Of a stretch of 64,000 bases of DNA, positions 9,664-26,903 are shown one piece after another. The DNA is from Galerina marginata. Taxonomy: Eukaryota; Basidiomycota; Agaricomycetes; Agaricales; Galerinaceae. Numbering within the stretch: the first letter of the stretch is position 1; every line of letters starts with the position of its first letter. Position numbers and translations under genes: made by a program. The stretch lies in contig JAECYW010000010.1 of assembly GCA_023014335.1 (NCBI GenBank), positions 1,612,001-1,676,000 of the forward strand. Direction: 5' to 3'. The notes below the pieces were generated by a model that worked only from the letters and a program-made list of their open reading frames with translations, was not told the DNA's origin and did not search any database.

Positions 9664-12600
9664 ATGGATAGGCTATTTGTTTCTCAGGTCGAGAGGGTCG
9701 AGCAGTTCTTTGGACCGGAGAGCCCGTACGTGATTGAAGGGCGCATTATTTCTCTCCGACCATATCTGATGTTTCTTTCGCAGAATATCGAAAGATATAC
9801 GTACCTTACCACTGGCATTTGCTGGATTCGTATTGTGCTTCCAGGTAGTCCACGCTCTCGTCAATCGGTCCAGGTCTCGTGAAAAGCCAAGCAACGGACA
9901 TCCTATTATTTCAGCAACGGAAGGCAACGAGGGCATTAGCAGGACTCGTCGGGGATTCCGTGCGACGTTAAAGGAGTTTGTTCACAATTGCGGCGGATAC
10001 ACTATTTTTGGATTCATGGTAGCACGTTTAGCGAGTACCACGGCTCTGTTGTATCTGGCGACTCACACTCCAGTGCGAGATTGCAAAGAAACGCTTCGCT
10101 GGCTGACCTGGGCTCTGCCTACCTACTGTCATGAATACTCTATGACTATCACATTTGTGAGTTATCCTTGACATTTTTCTTGGCCGTGCTATGGGGTTAA
10201 AATTTCGTGTAAGGCCTATGCGACTGTCCTAGCCCTGTTTTCCTTCCGAACAAGGCCATCGAACTGGAACACACGGTACCATAATGTCGTCCTACTGTCG
10301 GCATTGGGAGTCTATGCATACCGGGATATTTTACCATTAGCGACATTCAATCTCGAACCCGCGGACAAGGCAGAGGGGAATATCCTATGGGCGAAAATTG
10401 TGCTTCTTAGTGTATCAGCAGTTATAATACCCCTGTTTATCCCTTATGCTTACATTCCTCTGGATCCAAAGGTATGTTTACCGTTCCTCTATCCTATATT
10501 GTATTACTGAAATTTTTTAAGGATCCTATGCCTGTCCCCAATCCCGAACAAACAGCGTCTTGGATTTCGTCATTGACATACACATACATCGACCCTCTGA
10601 TTCGCCTTGCAAACAAGGTCGCGCACTTACGTCATGACCAGCTTCCTCCTCTCGCGGATTACGACTATGCACGGTATCAAACGATGTCTGCCTTTCCGGT
10701 TTGTGTGTCCAACTTTTTGTTTAAGCATGATACTTATTTTCTCTGTTTAGTTGATCGACCCGTTCTCCGGTGCGAAACGGCGTCACTTGTTCTTTGGATT
10801 GTTACGTTATTTCCGTATGTTCATCCTGATTTCTTTTGTTTGACGCTTGACATTGATTTGTGTTTATTCTGCAGGGAGCGACTACGTGATCATCGCCTTT
10901 ACTCTCACTTTAGCAGGCATCTTCAGTTTTGCTGCTCCGATAGGGATCAACCAAACTCTCATGTGCGTATTAATCTCTACACCCACTGTTTGTCCCTTGC
11001 TTATATTACCCAGTTACCTCGAAACGCGCAACTCAAACTCATCAATCAAGCCTTGGGTCTGGATCAGCCTCATGCTGTTCGGAGATCTTGGAAAGTCGAT
11101 CATTCAACAGTGGCAACTCGTCATCCAGATGAGGGTCCGCGTCTTGCTGCAGGCACTTCTCACTCAGCTTGTTTTCAATCACAGCCTGAGAATTAGGCTG
11201 AAAGCTGAGACCGATTCCTCAACAGCCACTGAGAGTCGGCCTTCAACGCCAGCCGGACTGGACGACGAAAACACAAACACTCTGGATGACGCGTCTGTTG
11301 GCGCTGATAGTGAATTCGGGCATACCTCGAGAGATGAAGCGGCCACACAAGATTCAACTGTAGTGGGCACTTCCCGAGAAGCCTCGTCATCATCATCACA
11401 GAATACAGTGAAAGGAAAAACAAAACCTGCTGAAAATGACCAGAGATCAGTGCCCCCTACGAAGAAGGGCTCTGGGGACGCGGAGAATCTAATCGGCAGG
11501 ATCAACAACCTGGTCACTAGCGACATGGAGGCTCTCATTGAAGGTTCTGACTTCATGGCATTCAGTAAGGTTGTCAGCTCAAAAGCATTTAGCATCGCTA
11601 ACTTATTCTAAAATCAGTTCTTTCTGTGCCTCTCCAAATAATATTATCAATGGTCTTTTTGTACCGGATCCTCGGCTGGAGGTAGGTTCCATGCTTCTAC
11701 CTTACTGTTGCTTTACTGAATCTTGTCAAGTGCCATTGTCGGTCTAATTACGACCATCACATTAAGTCCGCTTGGAGGGTACATTGGCAAAATGGTCCAG
11801 GATGTGCAAGTGGTCAAGATGAAACTGGTCAGTTCAAAGTCACTGGTCATGTCTCTTATGTCGTCCTGGGCTGATTTTGTGGGTTAGACTGATGCAAGAG
11901 TCCAAACTATCTCAGAAGGTATATCTACGTCCGCAACATATGAGTCATTTGCAGTCGGTTTAACATCAATGCAATAGCTGTTGGCGTCCTGAGGATGATA
12001 AAACTATTCGGTTGGGAACGGAAGACGACAGATCGTCTAAAGGTCAGACGCGAGGAGGAACTTCGATGGCTTTGGAAAGTTAAGGTTGGTCAGAGACATT
12101 TGTTATCAGCACGATGCACTTAGATACATGATTGTAGGCCCTCAAACTCGCTACTACGCTCGTTGGGCACGGTTTTCATCTCCTTGCCTTTTACTCTAGT
12201 GCTAAACCCTTTACAGCATGTGGATTCCAACGTTGACGATGCTGGTTACCTTTGTCACCTATACGGCGATTATGAAGCAGGAACTTACAGGTTCGGTCGT
12301 GATGTTTACAGTTTTTCATTGTATTCAATTTATCTTGTCTTCAGCGTCCAAAATCTTTTCAAGCATCGCTGTTTTCTCGATTTTGAGAGAACAACTCCAC
12401 AGAATCTCCTGGCAGTATGCACTGTTAATTGAAGGTCAGCATCATTGTCTCGTTTCATCATATCCGACCACTAAGATTACGGTACCACAGCGAAAGTGTC
12501 TTTAGATCGCGTCTATGAGTTTTTGCAGCATTCAGAGCTCCTTGATCGATTCATGAAGGCCGATGAACCTCCTCACAGTTTGGACCTTCTTGAGGATGAC

Positions 12601-15600
12601 GGCAACCACGATGCGAATTTGGATATCGGGTTCAGAAATGCAACCTTTGCATGGTCCATTGAAGAAAACGATGGATCACTCACACCGTCGAGCAGGAAAT
12701 TTAGGCTTCATATCGATGGACAGCTTCTCTTTAAACGGAACTGTATCAACCTAATCACTGGTCCTACGTGAGTTCAATATTTTTATCAGCATTAGAAACA
12801 ATGTTTGATGCTTCAAGTTCTTTTAGTGGGTCCGGTAAAACCTCCATTTTGATGGCACTGCTCGGGGAGATGCATTTCATGCCATCAAATGCCGACTCCT
12901 GGTTCAACCTTCCTCGTCATGGTGGTGTGGCTTATGCGGCACAGGAATCCTGGGTACAGAATGCCACAATAAAGGACAATATTCTCTTCGGATCGGCATA
13001 TGACGAAGAACGGTATAATGAAGGTAGTTTCGATTGCCTGCACTGCAAGACAGAGCTCATTCTTGTTTAGTCATTCGTCAGTGCGCACTGTTGCATGATC
13101 TTGAATTGTTTGTTGCTGGAGATAAGACCGAGGTTGGAGAAAGAGGTTTAACCCTAAGGTAACCAATCCATCGCCAGTTTGAACTTTTCGATACTCACTC
13201 TCGGTTTTGCAGTGGTGGCCAAAAGGTAGTTTCCATCTTCATGTTGGCAATGGTCAATTATTAATAATACATCTCAATTCCCTAGGCTCGAGTGACTCTC
13301 GCAAGAGCCATTTATTCGTCTGCCGAGATCATCCTCCTGGACGATGTCTTGGCCGCTCTGGATGTCCATACGTAGTGGTCTTCATCAATCCTTTGCACTA
13401 TCCACATACTGATCGTATATTGTTTAGGTCTGCTTGGATTATAGACCAGTGTTTTCGGGGTGACCTCGTCAAAGGTCGAACGATTCTTCTTGTCGTGAGT
13501 TCTTAAATGTCATTGTTATCCTGCTTTTGACTCTTTCTGGTTCTCAAGACCCACAATGTTGCACTGGCTGCCCCTGTAACAGATTACATCATCTCTATTG
13601 ACCTCGACGGCAGCGTTCAAGCCCGGGGGAACGAAATAATTATGGCTCTTAAAGACGATGCAGACCTGGCATTAGAAGTAGAACATCATAAAGAGGTTAT
13701 GGAAGAAAGCAAGAAATCCGAGGCAGCCCCAGCAAATGTCTCTGACGGCAAGCTCGTGGTCGCGGAAGAAATTGTCCAGGGTCATGTCACCTGGCGGTCC
13801 ATGAAGTTACTCCTCGTGGGACTAGGAGGAAAGCATCCGCTTTTCTTTGCATGTGTCTGGGTTCTGGGAATGTTCATGTCAGACGTTGGAAGGACTCTCG
13901 AAACATGGTTCCTTGGCGTCTGGGGTTCTCAGTACGAGTCACAGACTGCATACGAAGTCAACCTTACATTGTAAGTCGGGAATCTGATTCCCCGAGGTGA
14001 AGCTGATGATTATACGTTTTAGTTATATATCCGTGTTCTCTTGCCTCTTGCTCGCTCGCATGATGGTGTATGCGGGAAATAATTTCTACCTCAACTATCG
14101 TTCTGTTGGCGCATCCAGAGTCATCCATGAACAGTTGGTCGAATCAGTCTTCGGAAGCACTTTGCGGTTTGTTTTACCATATCCAATTACATTATGGTCC
14201 TTATTAGAAAGTATAGCTGGTTAGATGAAACACCCACGGCTCGCATCATTGCCAGGTGTACCCAAGATATTCGTATCGTCGATGGACCAATCACCCAGTC
14301 TCTAATGTGGGTTCTCGACCAGTCAGTGGGCATGCTGTCAAAGCTTGGGGTCATCGTACTCTTCAGCCCCATCTTTGTCTTCCCTGGCATCGCAGTCGCA
14401 GTCCTCGGTATTTTTGTGGGTAATTTGTATTTGCGGACCCAGTTGTCCATCAAGCGTGAAATGAGGTATGGAATATTGTAATGAAGATCCTTCATTCATC
14501 TAATAGCAATTCTTAGTAATGCTCGTTCACCACTACTGGCTCACTTCAACGCTGCAATTCATGGTCTTGGTGGGTTTCCGCGTCCACCTCATAAATATGC
14601 CCCTTTTGATTCCAAAAAGTATCCATACGAGCCTATGGGGCTCAAACAGCCTTTCGTGACGAATCCCTAAAACGAATCGATTTCTACTCTCGCACCGCCC
14701 GGACGTCCTGGGACGTGAATAGGTGGATTGGACTCCGTATGGACGCTTTGGGGGCCGTGTTTTCTTCTGCCCTAGCTTTCTATCTCGTTTACAGCAAAAA
14801 GGCCAGTGCAGCCAATACTGGATTCCTACTTAATATGGCCATCAGCTTCTGCAGCTACATTTTCTGGTTAATCCGGATATTTAACGAGCTCGAGGTGGAA
14901 TCCAATAGGTATTTTTCCCTTCCTCGTGTGAATGACATCATGAGGTTCTAACTTATTCTAGCTTAGAACGCATTCAAGGCTACATCGATATCGAACATGA
15001 GCCCAAACCCACACAATCTGGTCAGCCTCCTGCTGCATGGCCCAGCAGTGGGGACATCCGCGTCGAGAACCTATCTGCGCGTTACTCAAAGGTCAGACAA
15101 TAGAGTTATCCTTGCTTACAAAATTGACTCACGTCCGAGCAGTCTGGACCTGAGGTCTTGCATGGCCTAAACTTCCATGTTACTTCTGGCCAACGTGTTG
15201 GCATTGGTAAGAAAAATAATCCACCCGGACTTGTAATCGTGAACTTACTCTAGAATCCTATCAGTTGGTAGAACTGGAAGCGGAAAAGTGTGTCCCGTTA
15301 TTTGAACCTAAATCTGCCCATTCTCAAACCCAACAGAGCTCGTTGACCCTCGCTCTGCTGAGATGCATCCTTACAGAGGGCACGGTTTACTTCGACGGCA
15401 TTGCAACCAACACTATCAATCTCGATGCACTAAGAACCAATATCACAATTATTCCTCAAACAGTAAGTAGACATCTATCATATTATGACGGTTTAGCTCA
15501 TGAACGTTGCAGCCCGAACTCTTGAGTGGTACGCAGACACGAAACCTTCGTTATCGATGTTTGTTGACGACGCCGTTGTAGGCACTCTCCGGCAGAATCT

Positions 15601-16300
15601 GGACCCCTTCGAACAGAATGACGACGCCACATTGAATGATGCACTACGAGCTGCCGGCTTGTTTTCGCTCCAGGAAGATGCAGGAGAAGCTCGGCTTTCG
15701 TTGGATAGTAAAATCTCAGGCGGCGGCGGCAACCTCTCAGTCGGTCAAAGGCAAATCATTGCCCTTGCGCGAGCGATGGTTCGCGGGAGCAAGCTCCTCA
15801 TCTTAGACGAAGGTATGTGTTCGTCCTATGCGTGAGTATTATTCAGTCCCAACTAACGGGTTCATATTGCACACACAGCAACTTCTGCTATAGGTTCGCC
15901 CTTTTTTGGGACAAAGAATGTTGACTGACCTGTTTCCAAAGATTACAAGACGGACGCTGTGATTCAAAGTACCCTCCGAAGTCAGCTTGGTGCGAATGTT
16001 ACAGTTATCACCGTCGCCCATCGACTCCAGACAATCATGGACTCAGATAAAATTGTAAGTGACAATACAAATACTGTGAATACGCTGCTGATGAGGTAAA
16101 TACTACTAGCTGGTTCTGGAAAACGGTCACATCGTCAGGCATTTTTTTTCGTCTTTGAAGCCCTTCACTGAAATTTACTATATCATTAGGTTGAGTTTGA
16201 TAGTCCCAAAATTCTCCTCGCGAATGAGAAGGGAGCACTTCGAGCGCTTGTGGAAGGAAGTGGCGACAAGTCCTTACTATACGCACTCGCAGGGGGGTGA
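9664..16300 (+). CDS. ABCC (MRP/Ycf1-type) ABC transporter 1
   Basis: Full-length ABC exporter of the multidrug-resistance-associated group, roughly 1,600 residues in about 35 exons. Such proteins pump glutathione conjugates, metals or drugs across the vacuolar or plasma membrane. The order is: a five-helix TMD0 (for example [16 protein letters not shown] and [15 protein letters not shown]); a linker typical of MRPs ([12 protein letters not shown]); TMD1; NBD1 with Walker A GPTGSGKTS, signature [14 protein letters not shown] and Walker B IILLDDV, where Asp replaces the catalytic Glu as usual in ABCC; TMD2; and NBD2 with [34 protein letters not shown] and [10 protein letters not shown]. The first exons (9664-9725, 9784-10156, 10214-10471, 10522-10698) join in frame. 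One junction (12166/12217) needs a GC-AG intron. The start matches the 62-nt first exon of its close paralogue at 33284-39883. No disabling change was found. Confidence 0.9.
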
Positions 16301-16988
16301 ATGATTAACGTCCTCGTCATGACTGTGAGATCGTGTATAGGTGTATGTATACCTTGATTGACAGTCTGATGAGTCAAAAAAGTTAGAGGTACCACACCGT
16401 CGAGTACAAGCAGACAATGGTCCTAAGAAATGTCGGCAGCCTTTTCCTGAGTTGAATTGAGGCCATCAGAAGGGGGATAGTACTCAGTCTCGACACAAAA
16501 CCCTCGCAAGGAGGATGTTTTGAAGAACCTAGGATAATACTGTTTCACAAGTGCTTGAGTACTAGTACATAGGAGCATCCAAGGAAACGACGATGATCAT
16601 GAGATGATTCGCATGGGTTCGGGATTCGTACTTTTCGTTGAGGCTGTGCCGTTTTTGCAACGAAGGGAAGTGATGGATGAGCCAACATGCTTTGCTGTTT
16701 TGTCTCTATTGCCCGTCTGATTTGCTCGGGAGGAACAAAAGATTACTGGAGGAGGCGAGATACAGGTCTTTTCCGTAGCTACCTGATAGGGACCGCGCCG
16801 GTTATAACTCATCATCCATCGACCTCATCGTAGTAGGCTAACGATTATTGCCCAACGAAACGGAGCAGCCAAGCTCTTGAAGACAGAAAACCAGAATATC
16901 GATTTTTTGCTAGGCTGGATATGTTACATATTTTACTAGATGTATAAATTATTGAGATGACGGCAGACAAATTGGTATTTTATGTCGT
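16301..16988. other. Intergenic between convergent ABCC genes
   Basis: 688 bases holding the 3' ends of two convergent transporter genes. No open frame with family features, no repeat and no RNA gene was seen. Confidence 0.6.
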
Positions 16989-23387
<6,399 letters not shown>

Positions 23388-24642
23388 TTTACGATGATCT
23401 TACTGAACATACGCGTTACTTTCAGGTTTGAATGCTTGGATTTTAATTGAATGCGACGCAAAGAGCCAACTTGACTCTGTCTGCTGGAGAAATGGCGTCG
23501 TCACCGGCATGGGTGCGATGAGCCTGCAGTAGCCTGGTACAGTGGCGGCACCCTTTTATGTTGGATGGTAGGAATCAAGGTCGCAAGATGCCACCGACAG
23601 GGTATATAGAGGTCCCTGGACCCTGAATATCAACAAAGTCTATAAATAGTAGCCAAGGACCCGATAAGGAGCAGCCGCGTGGAAAACTTTTGATGCAAGG
23701 TCTCTGTGATATGAGGACATCGGGAGCGCAGTAGCTTTGACTCGACAACTGTAGGACCCCGGGCAATGGTGGGGGAGGCCTGATCCTGGAAAGGCACTTT
23801 TCGTCCGGACAGCCAAGTTGCCATTTTGTCCGGATTGCGCCTGGCCTCCTCAATTTTCTGAAATTTTGTCCGGATTCTGGTGCTGGCCTGGTCGTCCCAA
23901 AATGGCAAATTTTCTCTGTAAAATCACCGAAATCGGGTTCTTAAGAGTCGAATAACAAAATTTCAGCGTCGTGGACTCGAACTCTCGCTTTCAAACAGGA
24001 AAATCACCTCGTAGATGCTCAGTCAAGTTGCCATTCGGCCAATCTGGCTTTTTTGTCTGGACGTCGCTCTGGCCTCGTGCTGAGATGGATTTTTTGTCCG
24101 GATGGAGGCCCCTGGCCTTTCCAAAATTTTGGTCAATTTTGTCCGGATTTGCTGCCGGCCTTTTTGAAAATTTCTAAAATTTTTGTCCGGATGAGTATCA
24201 GGCCGCGCCTGCTATTGCCCGGGGTCCTACAACTGTTCTGTCAGGATATCTATGACTCAGAATTTAATACAATTCTCTCGCGACCTGTAAGCATCCCGAG
24301 CTTGACGGATTGCGGTTTGAGTGTGAACCGTTAGGCGAGGTGCCGCCATCGCCCCGCTTGAAAAATGACAAGGGGAGTTGATTTGGAGCATGTGGAAATC
24401 GGATGTAAGTATATCTCGATTCTCGATCAACATTTCATTATTATGGCATGTACCTCGATTTTCACCCAACTTTGAGCTTTCCCCGCAGCGCGAAAAAGGC
24501 CATTCTCTGCCGACAAGAGAGAACATAGACCGCTATCTAATATCATACTATAAATTACAGTCAATATTTGTACAGACACGTCGAACGTACAGAAGAAACG
24601 TAGATAAATGAACGACAACAGTACTTTAGTTTGGTACATTGA
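23388..24642. other. Intergenic region carrying a MITE
   Basis: Separates ABCC gene 2 (whose promoter is here) from the 3' end of an F-box gene. Apart from the 476-bp element at 23753-24228, I see nothing that supports a gene; the open frames here are short and lie across the element's repeats. Confidence 0.6.
23745..24236. mobile_element. 476-bp MITE with 8-bp TSD and GTCCGGA array
   Basis: The element occupies 23753-24228 between perfect 8-bp direct repeats ACAACTGT (23745-23752 and 24229-24236). The termini are inverted: AGGACCCCGGGCAAT at the left and its exact complement at the right, with a second matching block GGCCTGAT further in. The interior holds seven same-strand copies of GTCCGGA (one GTCTGGA) at 23803, 23828, 23868, 24055, 24096, 24141 and 24185, most preceded by a T-run and followed 8-12 bases later by GGCC. 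There is no coding capacity. The TSD length suggests a hAT-like mobiliser. Confidence 0.88.
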
Positions 24643-26466
24643 CTAGAAGCCTCCAGCCTCAAGATCTGCAAAGGTCCATGAACGGTCACTCTCCTCGGTT
24701 AAACCGTACCAAGGAGAGAAAATGTCTATATACTTGGAATTAGCCCGAGGTTCAATGGAAGAATAACGCAGGTCCAATTCAATTTCCACCCCAGCTGCTT
24801 TGGCACGCCGATACACTTCCTCCGTAATATCAAGGCTTTCGAATTTCGGACGGTCAAAGTTAATTTTGACCTTCTTCAATGAAGCCACTCCTTTTCGCGC
24901 AGGATCGCTCAACCGCCCGAGAATAAATCGTTGGAGGCTTTCGTCAGAGAAGGTACTGACTGGCACATACGCTTCAAAGACCTCTAAGTTGGGGAGTAAG
25001 ATTTCCTTTTCCGACATAAATGGATTCAGTTCCTCGTCGATTATGAGGAGATCTAGAGTGAAGTTTCCAGGGCCTAAATAATGCCCGAAATCGCCGTAGT
25101 GTGATCCGTTGCGGGGACGCGGGCCAAGTATCAAGTGGGTGAGCTGGCTTGCAAATCGAAAGGTGAAAAGTATATCCTGAGCACTCAAGATGCGTGAATC
25201 AAAAGATAGTTTCTTGATGGTACTGTATTTTTCGAGAAGGGAAAGGATAGGTGATGGTGGGTTAGAAGCACTGCCATATCCGGCATTTGAGAACGGGAAG
25301 CGGTTGTATTTCTGATAGTCGAACGAATTCAAAGTAGGAGCATCGATTCGCCTGTAGAGTAGCGCCATCAGATCTGTACCGCCCACATGAATGGAAAGGG
25401 TTTGGAGACGCGGTAGTGAAAGAATATCCTCAGGTCCAATGTAAACATCCAAGCCATCTGAGATGACAAGTTTACAGTGAACAAGGTTGTCGCATCGCCG
25501 TAGCACTTCGACGGCGTCTGCACTGGTAATGGCGGAATTGAAAGCCAAGAAAGTGAGATTTTCCCAAGTCGTTGGGATATTCCGGGAGTCGAAAACCGAG
25601 ATATTGTCAGTATAGAGCGAAATGCTTTGGAGTTTTGGCGCTTGGAGGAGGATAACATTCCTCTTTGCCATCTCGGGATGAGGAGTGACCGGTTCGAAAA
25701 AATTGATCTTCAGTTTCTGCAGCCTTGGTATCATTTCGAGAGTTATTCGGTTTTCAATGACGCGGTAAACCTCGTAAGGCAGAGATAGCTCAATATCACC
25801 AAAGCGGTGGGAAAAGGAGATGACGGTGTTCAACAGTTGAACCAATGCATTTCCGTCGTCCAAATTATCGTCCATGCGATCCATGCCACCAAAATTAAGA
25901 GATATCGACAAAGGACACGATCCAGAGCGGGAGAGCCAGATGTCCGCAAGTTTGCAGCGCGCCCGCATGGTTCTTGAATATTTCTCGATTGAATCGCGTT
26001 CTCTCTGCCATGCTCCGTTAGCGCCCATGCCTGGAGAATGATAGGGGGTAGTAGAATGGCCGATGGAACATGGAAGGAGTGCGATGTGCACCCTCGACCA
26101 GATGCGATGCGAGGCTAGGGCAATAGACCTCCATGGTTGGCAAATACGGGTCAGAAGGAGCGGTGCCTCTGTAATGCTCATGATGGGATTGCGATGAATA
26201 GGTAGGCAGTGATAAAAGATCTCGTGTAAAATGTCAGATGGGAGTCGGCGAATTGGAGAGAGGATGGTGGCATATTCCTTGATGGAATTCTGGATGACAT
26301 CGCGTTCTTCTTGGAGGTTCTTCAAGGTTTGCTCCAGACGCTTGATTTCTGCTTCTTTATTTTCTAATTCTTGCAACGGCTTTGACAGCAGTTCCTTGAC
26401 TTCTATGAGGGTATCCTCTGACGGCAACTCGTTGGTTTTCAATAACTTGGCGAGATGAGGTTGCAT
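24643..26466 (-). CDS. F-box-like protein, intronless (copy 1)
   Basis: A single 607-residue open frame. Residues about 22-65 form a Leu/Glu/Lys coiled coil (ENKEAEIKRLEQTLKNL). The F-box-like motif lies at about 70-125, with SPIRRLPSDILHEIFYHCLP and then TEAPLLLTRICQPWRSIAL and HRIWSRVHI. The long carboxyl part contains irregular leucine-rich segments, and the end carries a conserved YIDIFSPWYGL block. F-box proteins bind Skp1 and present substrates to SCF ubiquitin ligases; the leucine-rich part would bind the substrate. It is tandem with copy 2 (26904-28757) on the same strand, and two more copies lie at 53329 and 56567. Lack of introns in a genome this intron-rich suggests spread through a processed or intron-poor founder. 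Confidence 0.88.
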   Translation of the reverse strand: MQPHLAKLLKTNELPSEDTLIEVKELLSKPLQELENKEAEIKRLEQTLKNLQEERDVIQNSIKEYATILSPIRRLPSDILHEIFYHCLPIHRNPIMSITEAPLLLTRICQPWRSIALASHRIWSRVHIALLPCSIGHSTTPYHSPGMGANGAWQRERDSIEKYSRTMRARCKLADIWLSRSGSCPLSISLNFGGMDRMDDNLDDGNALVQLLNTVISFSHRFGDIELSLPYEVYRVIENRITLEMIPRLQKLKINFFEPVTPHPEMAKRNVILLQAPKLQSISLYTDNISVFDSRNIPTTWENLTFLAFNSAITSADAVEVLRRCDNLVHCKLVISDGLDVYIGPEDILSLPRLQTLSIHVGGTDLMALLYRRIDAPTLNSFDYQKYNRFPFSNAGYGSASNPPSPILSLLEKYSTIKKLSFDSRILSAQDILFTFRFASQLTHLILGPRPRNGSHYGDFGHYLGPGNFTLDLLIIDEELNPFMSEKEILLPNLEVFEAYVPVSTFSDESLQRFILGRLSDPARKGVASLKKVKINFDRPKFESLDITEEVYRRAKAAGVEIELDLRYSSIEPRANSKYIDIFSPWYGLTEESDRSWTFADLEAGGF

Positions 26467-26903
26467 GTCCAGTACAGTGCGGCGCTCCGAGTCCTGATCG
26501 AGTTAATTACTCAACGGTGGAACCTAAATTTCGCTGAAGATAAGTAAGCGAAGTAAAATTTTAACGAATACAAAATTGGACATTGTATACCTGTGCCTAT
26601 AAGCAATGAAAGCTCTACGCGGCTCTGAGCAAGATTCGGCGCCTGTCGGTTTGCTTCCAAACCTTCGATTGGCGGATTGTGACAACACCGTGATGCGTGA
26701 TCTATCCATGCTTTGCCGTCATCACAAACGCTTGAAGTTGAACTCCACCAACAACTTGAGCATTGATGAGAGATAGTTTGATAGCCAACCGAATTCGCGG
26801 AAGGTGTGTATTTTTGAACAGTTACATACATATTGTTAAATAATAGCACCAGAACCTGAATCCTATGATACAAGCATCTAGGCAAACCTATCCCCCAGTG
26901 CCA
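26467..26903. other. Intergenic between tandem F-box genes
   Basis: 437 bases upstream of F-box copy 1 and downstream of copy 2. No feature could be supported. Confidence 0.55.

Noticed and set aside
12138..12220. Apparent frameshift in ABCC gene 1 making it a pseudogene
   Set aside because: With only GT donors no phase closes with homologous sequence, but a GC-AG intron at 12167-12216 restores the exact alignment with ABCC gene 3, and all motifs downstream are intact.
23803..24191. GTCCGGA repeats as a CRISPR-like array
   Set aside because: The motif is only 7 bases, spacing is irregular, and the array lies inside an eukaryotic TIR element with a target-site duplication.
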